A stretch of 34,574 nucleotides of DNA, taken from an uncultured Anaerolineaceae bacterium. GTDB lineage: Bacteria > Chloroflexota > Anaerolineae > Anaerolineales > Anaerolineaceae. The first letter of the stretch is position 1; the number at the start of each line of letters is the position of its first letter. The notes under the pieces were generated by a model. It did no database searches, had not been told where the DNA came from, and was given only the letters and a program-made list of their open reading frames with translations. Location of the stretch: the NCBI GenBank assembly GCA_927443345.1, contig CAKMKJ010000008.1:1-34574 (forward strand). The letters are read 5' to 3'. Position numbers and translations under genes: made by a program. Shown here piece after piece: positions 24,786 through 33,740 of the stretch.

Positions 24786-25268
24786 ATGAGTAAAAGAATT
24801 CTGCCCCTTGATTCTGGTGATTTCGAACAAGTCAAAGAAATCATCATTAAGGAATGGGGCAGCGATTATGTGATCATTCACGGTGACATTATCCATCCAG
24901 CAGAATTACCCGGCTATAAAATCATGGACGACGAAAAAATGGTCGGATTGGTCACCTGTTTGATTAAAGGACAGGAATGTGAAATCGTTACACTTAACAG
25001 CTTCCGTGAGGGAGAAGGTATTGGTGATGCACTAATACAAGTGGTGGAATCTTATGCCCTTTCGCATCAGTGCAAGACTTGCAAGCTTGTAACCACAAAC
25101 GACAATTTAAATGCCCTCGGTTTTTACCAAAGACGAGGTTTTTATATATCAGAGGTAAGCCCTGGTGCAGTTGATGAAGCCAGAAAAGTCAAAATTTCCA
25201 TCCCCTTGGCTGCTGAAAATAACATCCCTATCAGGGATGAAATCACCCTAATAAAGCAAATTGGTTGA
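24786..25268 (+). CDS. GNAT family N-acetyltransferase
   Basis: A 160-residue acetyltransferase of the GNAT fold. The acetyl-CoA-binding loop is FREGEGIGDALIQVVESYA (about residues 75-93), followed by the strand CKLVTTNDNLNALGFYQRRGFY, the usual motif B region. The acceptor substrate cannot be inferred. It lies six bases after the DUF3109 gene, with AGCGGAAGG shortly before its start, so it is cotranscribed. Its C-terminus (EITLIKQIG) is typical of the short single-domain members. Confidence 0.9.
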   Translation: MSKRILPLDSGDFEQVKEIIIKEWGSDYVIIHGDIIHPAELPGYKIMDDEKMVGLVTCLIKGQECEIVTLNSFREGEGIGDALIQVVESYALSHQCKTCKLVTTNDNLNALGFYQRRGFYISEVSPGAVDEARKVKISIPLAAENNIPIRDEITLIKQIG

Positions 25269-25340
25269 TGGATAATTTTCAAGTCAATGATTTTAAGATA
25301 AAATAAGGTAAATTTAGTCTGATTTTTTACAGGATGTCCA

Positions 25341-26504
25341 TTGAAAAAACTATGCTTAATTACCGGCTCTTTTTTGATCGTTTTAGCGGTTCAATTGATC
25401 GCCAATCCACCCTCACCAGCCCTGGCTGATGTGACCAATTCAAACACAGGATTGTGCATTCCAGGCGAAAGCGACCTTTTCAGTACGCAAGACTGCCAGA
25501 TGGCAGGTCCTGCCAAAACGTTGGATGAACTGCAGCAACAAGGAATTACATTTCCTGCAGCGCCATTATATGTAGCCAATCCTCCGGCCAGCCTTGGCGA
25601 TGTTTCTTTTTCATATGCCAAAGTAGTAGAATATGAAGAAATACCCCTGTATGATTCGCTCGAAGCTATCAGTGCAGAACAAACCAAGAGTAAATTGCCC
25701 TCCAGCCGAATAAAATATGTTTCTTTATATGACAAAGCCGAAACGGAAATGGGTCTTTATTACAAGATCGCCAATGGCAAATGGATCAGCAGGGAACATA
25801 TTTCCAAGGTAGGCGTACAGTTCTTTCAAGGTTATGAATTTAAAGAAAACCCAACCGTTTCATTTGGCTGGATCCTGGACGTAACCAAATCACGCAGCGG
25901 ACCATTTTCTAATGCACCTGAAACTGGCAAAGAATACTTCCGCTACGACGTTGTAAACGTCTACGATTCAGTGATGGAAGGTGAGCTGGAATGGTTAATG
26001 ATCGGTCCAAATGAATGGATCAACCACCGATTCATTAGTCGGGTAATCCCCAACACTGAAAAACCTGCGGGGGTTGAAACAGATCGATGGATTGAGATCA
26101 ATTTATACGAACAAGTCATGCTGGTTCATGAGGGGGATCGCATTGTATACGCCACCCTCGTAACCACAGGGAGTGAACCATTTTTTACCCAACCAGGTGT
26201 TTTCAAAATTTACAAAAAGATAGATCATGAATATATGCGCGGATCTTTTGAAGCAGACCGTTCAGATTATTACTATCTTGAAGACGTGCCCTATATTATG
26301 TATTACGATCAGGCACGCGCGCTCCACGGCGCTTACTGGCATACAAATTTTGGGTATAAGTCTTCTCACGGGTGTGTAAACCTCTCGATAGCCGACTCAC
26401 ACTGGCTGTTTGATTGGGCTAATATGGATGAAACAGTTTATGTTTGGGACCCGTCTGGAAAAACACCAACCGATCCTGAATATTATGGTGCCGGCGGCGC
26501 GTAA
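25341..26504 (+). CDS. L,D-transpeptidase (YkuD domain), secreted
   Basis: A cell-wall enzyme of 387 residues that cross-links or modifies peptidoglycan with a catalytic cysteine. The start is TTG 25341, followed by KK and a hydrophobic signal (residues 5-20) with a probable cleavage near ALAD. Residues about 60-240 contain two SH3-like stretches (YVANPPASLGDVSFSYAKVV, then YDSVMEGELEWLMIGPNEWI). The YkuD domain begins near residue 250 (RWIEINLYEQVMLVHEGDR), with HGAYWH and the active site SHGCVN, Cys345 with His343. Its presence indicates a peptidoglycan-like wall or at least periplasmic polymer. It has its own downstream terminator. Confidence 0.92.
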   Translation: MKKLCLITGSFLIVLAVQLIANPPSPALADVTNSNTGLCIPGESDLFSTQDCQMAGPAKTLDELQQQGITFPAAPLYVANPPASLGDVSFSYAKVVEYEEIPLYDSLEAISAEQTKSKLPSSRIKYVSLYDKAETEMGLYYKIANGKWISREHISKVGVQFFQGYEFKENPTVSFGWILDVTKSRSGPFSNAPETGKEYFRYDVVNVYDSVMEGELEWLMIGPNEWINHRFISRVIPNTEKPAGVETDRWIEINLYEQVMLVHEGDRIVYATLVTTGSEPFFTQPGVFKIYKKIDHEYMRGSFEADRSDYYYLEDVPYIMYYDQARALHGAYWHTNFGYKSSHGCVNLSIADSHWLFDWANMDETVYVWDPSGKTPTDPEYYGAGGA

Positions 26505-26635
26505 TTTTTATGTGATTTGCTTATGATCTTTTTGAAAGAAATCAACTTTGGTGTTTCATCTTATGAAAACTATCCAGTCAAAGTAAATGTCAACTGGTTT
26601 GAGATTAGCGAGCCCTAAACCTGCCTTATGAGAGA

Positions 26636-26667
26636 ACGAGCTTCCGATTTGGAAGCTCGTTTTTTTA
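26636..26667. terminator. Bidirectional intrinsic terminator
   Basis: A 10-bp stem ACGAGCTTCC / GGAAGCTCGT with a five-base loop is followed by seven T on the plus strand. It ends the L,D-transpeptidase unit, and on the other strand it lies directly after the rhomboid stop codon. Confidence 0.85.
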
Positions 26668-27441
26668 TACAGCGATGAACTTGCCTATCACACCAGCAGT
26701 AAAAAGCCCTGCCGAAAGCATTACCGCCCAGCGTAGTTCGTCACGGCCAATCATATCAACCAATTCAATACCATTTTCGCTGTTGGTTTTAACCACAAAT
26801 TTGGGGCCAGCCACCCAGGCGAAGATCGCACCGCCAACCAACCCGCCAATATGACCCCAATAGTCAATGCCTGAGTTGGCACTGAACCCTAACGAGAGAT
26901 TGATGGCGAGCACCAATCCCAGGTTGATCAGCATGGATTGTGATTTGCTGCCAAATAATTTGCGATTTTTCAAAACCAGAACCCCCTGAGCCGCGGCCAA
27001 ACCAAAAATTGCGGTTGAAGCCCCCAGTGAGGGATTGGCAGAAAACAGGAAAGACAACACATTACCGGTATATCCTGCAATCAAGTACAAAACCAGGTAA
27101 CGCCAGTGACCATAAAAATGTTCAAGCCCTCGTCCAATAATAAACAGAGCATACATGTTGAACGCCAAATGGAGGAGGCCACCGTGAAGCAGCATTGGCG
27201 TAAGTAGACGCCAGATTTGTCCGCGCAGAATCATCTCATTAATTTTGCCACCCAAGACAAAAGGCAAATCCATGCCACTAAGAAAGGTCTGGGAGAGGTA
27301 TTGAAGTGCGAACATCAAGATGGTAACCCCCAATATTACGTAAGTCACCATGGGCTTTTTAGCTTTGGTTCGCAAAAAGACAGGAACGCGCCCCTCACCT
27401 GGTTGAACAGGTGGCGGCGTTTCAGAATTAGGGAGGGTCAT
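26665..27441 (-). CDS. Rhomboid family intramembrane serine protease
   Basis: A 258-residue membrane protease that cuts transmembrane helices. The catalytic dyad is Ser142 in LGASTAIFG and His197 in YWGHIGG. Other rhomboid features are WRLLTPMLLHGGLLHLAFNMYAL (residues about 77-99, with oxyanion-region His and Asn) and GRGLEHFYG. There are six core helices plus a seventh hydrophobic segment at the C-terminus (MLSAGLFTAGVIGKFIAV). The first 30 residues are Pro-rich and cytoplasmic. It follows guanylate kinase with a one-base gap. Confidence 0.93.
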   Translation of the reverse strand: MTLPNSETPPPVQPGEGRVPVFLRTKAKKPMVTYVILGVTILMFALQYLSQTFLSGMDLPFVLGGKINEMILRGQIWRLLTPMLLHGGLLHLAFNMYALFIIGRGLEHFYGHWRYLVLYLIAGYTGNVLSFLFSANPSLGASTAIFGLAAAQGVLVLKNRKLFGSKSQSMLINLGLVLAINLSLGFSANSGIDYWGHIGGLVGGAIFAWVAGPKFVVKTNSENGIELVDMIGRDELRWAVMLSAGLFTAGVIGKFIAV

Positions 27442-27442
27442 A

Positions 27443-28066
27443 TTAAATCAACTTTCTGTGGTGGACTTTGTGATGTTCGACATTAATAATAGAGAGAATA
27501 TCATTCACAGCCTTATCAAGACAGTTTTCAGCATTCACGACAACATAGTCGAAAAGGTCAATTTTTTTGACTTCTTCTATGGCAGTATCAATGCGCACTT
27601 TCAGGTTTTCTGGTGATTCTGTGTTGCGGGCTTTCAATCTACCAAACCACTCATCAATATTGCTAGGGATGAGGAATATGAGAACCGCTTCAGGATACAA
27701 CTTCCGAAAAGTCTCAGCACCTTGCACATCCACCTTAATGACAACATCCTTACCGCTTTTTAACGCATCATCAACCTGCCAACGCGGAGCACCCTTATAA
27801 TCATCATAGACCATAGCGTATTCAATGAACTCACCATTTTCGATCCGTCTGGCGAACTCTTCACGAGAGAAGAAGAAGTAATCTCGGCCATCCACCTCAT
27901 TTGGACGAGGCAGCCGGCTGGTGGCGGTGACCACAAAATGCAGCCCACAATTACGTTCTCTCAACCCTTGCAGCACGGCATCTTTACCAATGCCTGAAGT
28001 GCCCGAAATGACAATCAATAATGGCTGGGGGCGATATAGATCGAAACTTAACTCATCCAATTCCAT
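27443..28066 (-). CDS. gmk: Guanylate kinase
   Basis: Converts GMP to GDP with ATP in nucleotide metabolism. The protein has 207 residues from ATG 28066; a GTG three bases earlier is too close to AAGGAA to be likely. The P-loop is SGTSGIGKDAV (about residues 21-31), instead of the more usual GPSGxGK. TSRLPRPNEVDGRDYFF holds the GMP-binding Arg and Tyr-type contacts, and VIKVDVQGAETFRK and RLKARNTES belong to the family. The substitutions in the P-loop are seen in related Chloroflexota proteins, as far as I recall. It is cotranscribed with the rhomboid gene. Confidence 0.9.
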   Translation of the reverse strand: MELDELSFDLYRPQPLLIVISGTSGIGKDAVLQGLRERNCGLHFVVTATSRLPRPNEVDGRDYFFFSREEFARRIENGEFIEYAMVYDDYKGAPRWQVDDALKSGKDVVIKVDVQGAETFRKLYPEAVLIFLIPSNIDEWFGRLKARNTESPENLKVRIDTAIEEVKKIDLFDYVVVNAENCLDKAVNDILSIINVEHHKVHHRKLI

Positions 28067-28084
28067 CACGTTCCTTTTAAGATT

Positions 28085-28113
28085 TTCAGATACACGTTTT
28101 CAAAGATTATAAT
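28085..28113 (+). promoter_or_regulatory. Promoter of the FmdB-type gene
   Basis: TTCAGA (28085-28090) and a perfect TATAAT (28108-28113) are 17 bases apart, 32 bases before the ATG. Confidence 0.5.
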
Positions 28114-28145
28114 GGATATTGTCCAATTTCTGATTGAGGGTTTGC

Positions 28146-28541
28146 ATGCCTACCTACGAATTCCGCTGTGCCGACTGCCGTAAGAGATATGAAGTGTTTT
28201 TAAGCTTCGCAAATTATGACGATTACAAGGGCCAATGTCCGCATTGTGAGTCAAACAATGTTGCCCGCTACATCCGCAAGGTGCGTTTCGCGCTTGGTGA
28301 TCGTTCGCGTTTGGCGACGCTGGCTGACCCAGAGAACCTGAACGCGCTTGAGTCTGACCCGCAAGCTTTGGGCAAGATGATGCGTGAGATGAAAACCCAA
28401 CTAGGCACCAATGATCTGCCCGGCGAGTTTGATGAAGTGGTTAACCGCCTTGAAAGAGGGCAATCTCCTGACGAAATTGAACGCGACCTGCCTGAATTAT
28501 CGGATAATTCCGGCGGTGAGACGATGGATGTGGATTTATAA
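28146..28541 (+). CDS. FmdB-type zinc ribbon protein
   Basis: A 131-residue protein with an N-terminal zinc ribbon (MPTYEFRCADC, Cys8 and Cys11, then Cys31 and Cys34 in CPHC), the FmdB/CxxC family hallmark. The rest is polar and acidic (residues about 50-130, ALGKMMREMKTQLG, then GQSPDEIERDLPELS) and probably helical. The family has been proposed to be regulatory; its role is unclear. ATG 28146 is chosen over TTG 28134 because the family starts at MPTYE and GAGGG lies five bases before it. Confidence 0.88.
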   Translation: MPTYEFRCADCRKRYEVFLSFANYDDYKGQCPHCESNNVARYIRKVRFALGDRSRLATLADPENLNALESDPQALGKMMREMKTQLGTNDLPGEFDEVVNRLERGQSPDEIERDLPELSDNSGGETMDVDL

Positions 28542-28548
28542 TTTTTTC

Positions 28549-28577
28549 TCACGCAAAGCTGCAAAGTACGCAGAGAA
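28549..28577. repeat. Degenerate CGCAAAG-type short repeat
   Basis: The sequence has ACGCAAAG, TGCAAAG and ACGCAGAG in register at 9-11-base spacing. Similar CGCAAAGACGCAAAG arrays occur between genes in many environmental bacterial genomes. Its role is unknown. Confidence 0.35.
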
Positions 28578-28644
28578 TATCTTTTTGTAAATCTTGTTAC
28601 TATTGGTGTAACCTGATTGATGTAGATATATTGTAATAGGAATT

Positions 28645-28694
28645 CGTTGCCCCTCTGGCAATAAAACACTTGAGAACCCATTAGCTGCGCAACG
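28645..28694. repeat. Palindromic intergenic repeat, copy B
   Basis: CGTTGC and GCAACG pair around 38 bases. The left part matches copy A at 20475 closely (CCTCT, GC and ATAAAA blocks in the same spacing), while the right part has diverged. Like copy A it separates convergent genes. Confidence 0.55.
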
Positions 28695-28699
28695 ACCCC

Positions 28700-29941
28700 C
28701 TACCTGATTTCGTCCTGCAGGTCATCAAAACTGTTCATCTTGCCGATGGTACGAAGAAAATCAGCCAGAGAGGCGCATTGTTCACGCAGCATCCGCACCG
28801 CTGGCCCCACCGGATCTTGACCCGCGGCACCGCCCGGTGTGGCAGCATATGCTCCATAAAAAGCAAAATAAGCCTGGTTGAGTTTACGAATTTCATATCC
28901 TTGAGCCACAAAGCGGATACGCCGCTCTTCCATGTATTGTTCGGCTTCAGCGATTTTGCCCTCTGCAAGCAGCTCATCCACACGCACACGGGTGGAGTGC
29001 ATTTCAGCTCTGAAGTCAAAAGTTGCATCAGGCCATCTTAACGATGTCAATCTTTGGTCTTCCTCAATTAATGACAAAAAATCTGGATAATAGCGTTCAA
29101 ATACCTTCTTACTGATTTCGTTGCCAGCAATAGATGCGGCTGTTTCATTCATGGTACGCAATTCAGGCGAGGTGTCGTAATTCAATCCCAACGGCCTAAG
29201 CGTGAGATAGTTATGAGTCCATTCATGTGCAATTGTGTCTAATATCCACAGAAAGTTAGACGAGCGCATGACCATAGTTGGATAGATACCAATGCCGCCC
29301 ACATCCACAATCAGAACAGATTCACCGGTGGCTTTTTCGACTTGGCCTTCTAACTGGTTGATCTGCTCCAATGTCAGGTCAGCCAACAATGAAATATTCA
29401 CCTCTTGCTGTATGCTATCTCGCGGCGAGGCGATCAACGCTTTGGGAAGCGGAGTGGTATGAAACAACAGCGGTGGGACAGCACTGCCGAGCTTTGCGAT
29501 GCCTTCTTCAACGAGGATTTCGGTCACCTGCCCCTGCAAGATGGATTCAACCAACGGCGTTAGTGAAACAATACTGGCTTGCAGTGCCTTTTGCTGTGCA
29601 AGATCATCCCGGGCAGCAGCATCCGGGTCAATAACAGAGGGATCAGCATATACTTGCTGGATTTTGTTCTGGAGGACTTCCAATTGTTTGGTCATGTCAA
29701 TGTAATGCATGACAAGCTGATGTTGTTGAACATCACTTAACATCCGCCAGGAATTCATGCCAGATTGGCCTATTTTTGTTATAAATGCATTAATATCCCA
29801 TGAAATGTAATCGAACTCTAAAGGCCGGGTATATTGCCTGGCTTTATCGGTTGATGTGGAAAGAGAAGGCGTGGATAGGGTAAAAAATACTGCCAGAAAG
29901 AAGAATAAGATCAAAAATCGACTGAGAGCCCATGATTTCAT
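28700..29941 (-). CDS. Secreted or membrane-anchored HExxH metallopeptidase, family unknown
   Basis: A protein of 413 residues from ATG 29941. The N-terminus is a signal or anchor helix (residues 5-20, ALSRFLILFFFLAVFF). Zinc motif HEWTH lies at 239-243 (TIAHEWTHNYL), and a likely third ligand is Glu266 in MNETAASIAGNEI, giving a gluzincin-like layout. The region before it (residues 70-210) is helical. I do not recognise a named family. A frame extends to 30001, but TATAAT lies just before ATG 29941, so the shorter form is preferred. It is divergent from the MacA-like gene. Confidence 0.78.
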   Translation of the reverse strand: MKSWALSRFLILFFFLAVFFTLSTPSLSTSTDKARQYTRPLEFDYISWDINAFITKIGQSGMNSWRMLSDVQQHQLVMHYIDMTKQLEVLQNKIQQVYADPSVIDPDAAARDDLAQQKALQASIVSLTPLVESILQGQVTEILVEEGIAKLGSAVPPLLFHTTPLPKALIASPRDSIQQEVNISLLADLTLEQINQLEGQVEKATGESVLIVDVGGIGIYPTMVMRSSNFLWILDTIAHEWTHNYLTLRPLGLNYDTSPELRTMNETAASIAGNEISKKVFERYYPDFLSLIEEDQRLTSLRWPDATFDFRAEMHSTRVRVDELLAEGKIAEAEQYMEERRIRFVAQGYEIRKLNQAYFAFYGAYAATPGGAAGQDPVGPAVRMLREQCASLADFLRTIGKMNSFDDLQDEIR

Positions 29942-29948
29942 GTTTGAA

Positions 29949-29954
29949 ATTATA
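29949..29954 (-). promoter_or_regulatory. -10 box just before the metallopeptidase start
   Basis: A perfect TATAAT on the minus strand ends seven bases before ATG 29941, so the transcript should begin at or next to the start codon. No good -35 box or RBS is seen. Confidence 0.5.
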
Positions 29955-30027
29955 CCGTGTTCGCTTTGAGATGAAAAACAAGAGCAACTTTGTGATGCCA
30001 TGCTCGTATATTAGTGTTGTATAAGAT

Positions 30028-30055
30028 TTGCTCCAAAACCTCTAGACTTTATTAT
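30028..30055 (+). promoter_or_regulatory. Possible promoter of the MacA/MacB-type operon
   Basis: TTGCTC (30028-30033) and TATTAT (30050-30055) are 16 bases apart, about 107 bases before the start codon at 30163. Confidence 0.35.
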
Positions 30056-30162
30056 TGCGCAGTAGTATAGTTCTATCTCGAACTAAATTGGACCAAGGAT
30101 TGTCGTCGCTGAAAATGAAAAATTTAACGAAAGAATCTGAGATTTCAGACAGGAAAGGTACT

Positions 30163-31581
30163 ATGAAAAAATCAACAAAATCCAAAGTAATAACCTGGTC
30201 AGTAATTGGTGTTGTCCTTTTAGGCATTATCGCCGTGATTGTAGTTAACAACATCAATGCCAGCAAAGCCGCTGCTGCCACAATGCAAACTCAGGTTCTA
30301 GAAAAAGGTGACTTGACTGCCATTGTTGGTGCAACCGGCACCGTGCGCGCCAACCAATCTGCTTCGTTAGTCTGGCAGACCAATGGACGCATCGAATCTA
30401 TCAATGTTGTTATCGGCGATAAAGTAAAGACTGATGAAGAACTGGCAACCCTTGCCCAATCCTCATTGTCGCAATCCATTATCCTGGCGCAGTCAGATCT
30501 GGTAACTGCACAGCGTAACCTTGATGAGCTGATCAATTCAGACACAGCCCGCGCCCAGGCACAGTTAAACCTGGCAAATGCACAGCAAAACTATGACAAA
30601 GTACGCTGGAATGCTGTCTATGCTGATAAACCTCGTGAAACCAGTCAAAACACACTGGATTCTGCCAGTGCAGCCGTGGTGATTGCCCAAGATCGGGTTG
30701 ATAGAGCACAAAAAGAGTATGACAAGTACGGAGAATCATCAGAAACGGATCTGCTTAAAGCAAATGCACTAAGTAATCTGGCAGCCGCCAAAAAAGCATT
30801 AGCAGAAGCAAAACTAAGCCTGAATTATTATAACGACGCTCCTGATACTAAAGAAGTATCCATCTCTTCTGGTGAAATTGCGGTTGCCAAAGCCAAATTG
30901 GATGATGCCCAACGCGAATGGGATCGTTTGATGGATGGACCTGATCCTGCCGATATCGAAGCTGCAAAAGCCCGTGTGGCAGCCATTGAAGCTACCCTAA
31001 ATTTGGCAAAAATTTCTTCTCCCTTTGCAGGAGTGATCACTGACGCTGCTGGCATGGTTGGTAATATTGTCAATCCCAACGCTTTCGCCTTCCGCGTGGA
31101 CGACCTCTCACAGATGTTTATTGACGTTGAAATTCCTGAAGTAGATATCAACCGCATCAAAGTTGGACAGGTCGTCGCCATGACTTTTGATGCAATTAAC
31201 GCTGCTGAATACCAGGGCAAAATTGTAGAAGTTGCCCGTATCGGTGCAATCTCGGCTGGTGCCGTCAACTTTAAAGTCACCATCGAAGTGCTTAACCCCG
31301 ACGAACAAGTTATGCCAGGCATGACGGCTGCGGTAAATATAGTCGTCAGCGATCTTAAAGACGTTTTGACCATTCCCAACCGAGCTGTGCGTCTTGTTGA
31401 AGGAAAACGTGTCGTCTATATTTTGAAAAATGGCGTTGCAACCAAAGTTGAAATTGAAATTGGATCTTCTTCAGACACCTTAAGTGAAGTCATTTCTGGC
31501 GATCTCAAAGCTGGTGATGTGTTGATCTTGAACCCATCCACTGACTTTTCCAGCATGATGAGCGGTGGACGTCCCTTCTAG
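30163..31581 (+). CDS. HlyD/MacA-type periplasmic adaptor of an ABC exporter
   Basis: A membrane fusion protein of 472 residues. ATG 30163 is chosen because AGGAAAGG stands just before it and the product starts KKSTKSK followed by the anchor helix (residues about 10-30). The order is: lipoyl-like strand (DLTAIVGATGTVRANQSAS), a long helical hairpin with Ala/Gln-rich coiled coil (about 100-270), the second lipoyl half (LAKISSPFAGVITDAAGMVGN), and beta-barrel domains ending near residue 465. In MacAB-like systems it links the inner-membrane ABC transporter to the outside. The ATPase and permease follow directly. Confidence 0.9.
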   Translation: MKKSTKSKVITWSVIGVVLLGIIAVIVVNNINASKAAAATMQTQVLEKGDLTAIVGATGTVRANQSASLVWQTNGRIESINVVIGDKVKTDEELATLAQSSLSQSIILAQSDLVTAQRNLDELINSDTARAQAQLNLANAQQNYDKVRWNAVYADKPRETSQNTLDSASAAVVIAQDRVDRAQKEYDKYGESSETDLLKANALSNLAAAKKALAEAKLSLNYYNDAPDTKEVSISSGEIAVAKAKLDDAQREWDRLMDGPDPADIEAAKARVAAIEATLNLAKISSPFAGVITDAAGMVGNIVNPNAFAFRVDDLSQMFIDVEIPEVDINRIKVGQVVAMTFDAINAAEYQGKIVEVARIGAISAGAVNFKVTIEVLNPDEQVMPGMTAAVNIVVSDLKDVLTIPNRAVRLVEGKRVVYILKNGVATKVEIEIGSSSDTLSEVISGDLKAGDVLILNPSTDFSSMMSGGRPF

Positions 31582-31588
31582 GATCAAA

Positions 31589-32272
31589 ATGACAGATAAT
31601 GTGATTCATGTTAATGAACTAAGAAAAATCTACAAGATTGGTGAGATTGAAGTGCACGCGTTGGATGGCGTTTCTTTCAGCATTGAACGCGGCGAGGTTA
31701 TCTCAATCATGGGACCTTCTGGTTCTGGTAAATCAACCTTGATGAACCTGCTCGGTTGTCTTGACCATCCCACCGATGGCAGCTATATCCTTGACGATGA
31801 AGAAGTCTCCGAACTAGATGACGACCAACTGGCAGGCATCCGTAACCGAAAGGTAGGGTTTGTATTTCAAAGTTTCAACTTATTGCCAAGAGCGACCGCG
31901 TTGGCAAATGTCGAACTACCCATGCGCTATGCCGGACAAGTGCCCGATCGAAGAAAACGGGCTTCAGAAGCACTCGAATCCGTGGGGTTGGCAGACCGGG
32001 TCCATCACCGACCAACTGAACTTTCAGGCGGTCAACAGCAGCGCGTTGCCATTGCCCGAGCCCTGGTTAATAATCCTTCAATCCTGATGGCAGATGAACC
32101 AACTGGCAACCTCGACAGCAAATCTGGCAAAGAGATCATGGAACTGCTCTTGAACCTCAATAAAGAAATGGGCACCACCCTGATCATCGTGACCCATGAT
32201 CCCAGGATTTCTGAACAGACCCAGCGGATAATTAGACTGGTGGATGGAAAGATTGCGGAGGCTGCAGCATGA
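31589..32272 (+). CDS. MacB/LolD-type ABC exporter ATP-binding protein
   Basis: The ATPase subunit, 227 residues. It has Walker A GPSGSGKST (about residue 40), Q-loop FVFQSFNLLPRATALANVELP, signature LSGGQQQRVAIARAL, Walker B ILMADEPTGNLD and the H-loop VTHDPR, all of the MacB/LolD/FtsE subgroup. ATG 31589 is chosen (AGGATCAAA before it) rather than the GTG at 31565 that overlaps the adaptor gene. It drives efflux by the FtsX-type permease encoded next. Its stop overlaps the permease start (ATGA). Confidence 0.94.
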   Translation: MTDNVIHVNELRKIYKIGEIEVHALDGVSFSIERGEVISIMGPSGSGKSTLMNLLGCLDHPTDGSYILDDEEVSELDDDQLAGIRNRKVGFVFQSFNLLPRATALANVELPMRYAGQVPDRRKRASEALESVGLADRVHHRPTELSGGQQQRVAIARALVNNPSILMADEPTGNLDSKSGKEIMELLLNLNKEMGTTLIIVTHDPRISEQTQRIIRLVDGKIAEAAA

Positions 32273-33495
32273 ATCTCGGACAAGCCATTATTGAAGCGCT
32301 CGAAAGCGTTAGTTCTAATAAATTGCGCTCTTCCCTTACCATTTTAGGTATCGTTATAGGTGTAGGCGCTGTCATTGCCATGTTAGCTGTGGGCAACGGC
32401 GCACAAGAAACCATCACCGGCTCAATCAGCGGTATCGGCAGTAATCTATTGTTTGTGTTCAGGGGCAACCAAACTGAAGAACTCAGCCACGTAGAGCCTT
32501 TGACGCTTCAAGATGCCAACGCCCTGCTGGATCAATTCCAGGCTCCTTCGGTCGACAAGGTAGCGCCTATTTTGAGCGATAACCTACAAGTCACTTATGG
32601 CGGCGAGAAAACCAATCCAACTGTCTACGGCGTTACCTCAAGTTATAAAGATGTGCGTAATTACAGTATGTCAGAAGGAGAGTTCATCACCGATGAACAA
32701 AACCTCGGCCGTGCATCTGTAGTGCTGATCGGGGTGGATGTGGCCGACAAACTCTTTGGCCGGCGTGATGGCCTGGTCGGTGAAACTATCCGCGTCGAGG
32801 GACAGCCCTTCCGCATCACAGGCGTATTGGTATCTAAAGGCGGCGGGTCGTTTGGCTCTGAAGACAATGTGATCATGGTTCCCTTTTCAACCGCGCAAGC
32901 CAGGTTGATGCGGCGCAATCGCGATTCAGTAGATACCATCTTCGTCAGTGTGTTAGAACCTGAATTGATGAAACAAGCCAGCGATGAAATTTCACAAATT
33001 CTGCGCGAACGCCACCGCACCAGCATTGGCGCAGATGACTTCACTGTCTTCTCACAGGATGACTTTGTGGCCACAGCCAAAACGATTACTGGCGTGTTGA
33101 CCATCTTCCTGGGCGGCATCGCAGGCATCTCACTGCTGGTAGGCGGTATCGGCATTATGAATATCATGCTGGTATCCGTCACCGAACGTACCCGCGAAAT
33201 TGGTCTGCGCAAAGCATTGGGTGCTCGTAAAAAAGATATCCTGATCCAGTTTCTGACTGAATCTTCGCTGCTCAGTTTGCTCGGAGGAATTATCGGTATC
33301 GGGCTGGGTTGGTTGATCGCCTTCATTGTTGGCAGGATTGCCGTTGCCAGCGGCACACCCTTCAACCCCGTGGTTGGCGTGGATGCCATTATTCTGGCAA
33401 CCGTCTTTTCTACTGCAGTAGGTCTGTTCTTCGGTATTTATCCGGCTAATAGAGCTGCCAATCTGCAGCCTGTTGAAGCACTGAGATACGAGTAA
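32269..33495 (+). CDS. MacB-type ABC exporter permease (FtsX family)
   Basis: Membrane subunit, 408 residues. A first helix (residues about 20-42, SSLTILGIVIGVGAVIAMLAVGNG) precedes an extracytoplasmic MacB_PCD domain of about 220 residues. Three helices follow in the FtsX domain (FLGGIAGISLLVGGIGIMNI, then the REIGLRKALGARK loop and two more helices), ending NRAANLQPVEALRYE. The export substrate is unknown; antibiotics, peptides or lipoproteins are typical. It overlaps the ATPase gene by four bases and is followed by a strong terminator. Confidence 0.94.
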   Translation: MNLGQAIIEALESVSSNKLRSSLTILGIVIGVGAVIAMLAVGNGAQETITGSISGIGSNLLFVFRGNQTEELSHVEPLTLQDANALLDQFQAPSVDKVAPILSDNLQVTYGGEKTNPTVYGVTSSYKDVRNYSMSEGEFITDEQNLGRASVVLIGVDVADKLFGRRDGLVGETIRVEGQPFRITGVLVSKGGGSFGSEDNVIMVPFSTAQARLMRRNRDSVDTIFVSVLEPELMKQASDEISQILRERHRTSIGADDFTVFSQDDFVATAKTITGVLTIFLGGIAGISLLVGGIGIMNIMLVSVTERTREIGLRKALGARKKDILIQFLTESSLLSLLGGIIGIGLGWLIAFIVGRIAVASGTPFNPVVGVDAIILATVFSTAVGLFFGIYPANRAANLQPVEALRYE

Positions 33496-33514
33496 ACGAT
33501 TTGATATATGTTTC

Positions 33515-33553
33515 AACCTCCCCAAGCGGAACATCCGCTTGGGGAGGTTTTTT
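33515..33553 (+). terminator. Intrinsic terminator of the exporter operon
   Basis: A 16-bp perfect stem (AACCTCCCCAAGCGGA with TCCGCTTGGGGAGGTT) has a three-base loop and is followed by TTTTTTATT. Confidence 0.92.
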
Positions 33554-33740
33554 ATTGGATTCATCCTCGGTAATAAGGTGTTGGATGAATTATGTTGATT
33601 CATTCTTTCGTGCTTGTCGGAGTTGGGATCGCTTCGCATTGACAATGAGAATGGCAAATTGATACAGATTTGCGCCAATTGTTGACCATTGAAGGGGTGA
33701 GTGGCAATGCTCGGGAAAACAGAGAAGAATTGGTACTGTT
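33554..33740. other. Intergenic stretch without a recognised feature
   Basis: This segment joins the exporter terminator to the insertion sequence end. No convincing ORF, promoter or RNA is seen. It may hold debris from insertion of the element. Confidence 0.4.

Noticed and set aside
28549-28577. CRISPR-like array from the CGCAAAG repeats
   Set aside because: The units are only 8-10 bases long and degenerate, with no spacers or cas genes.
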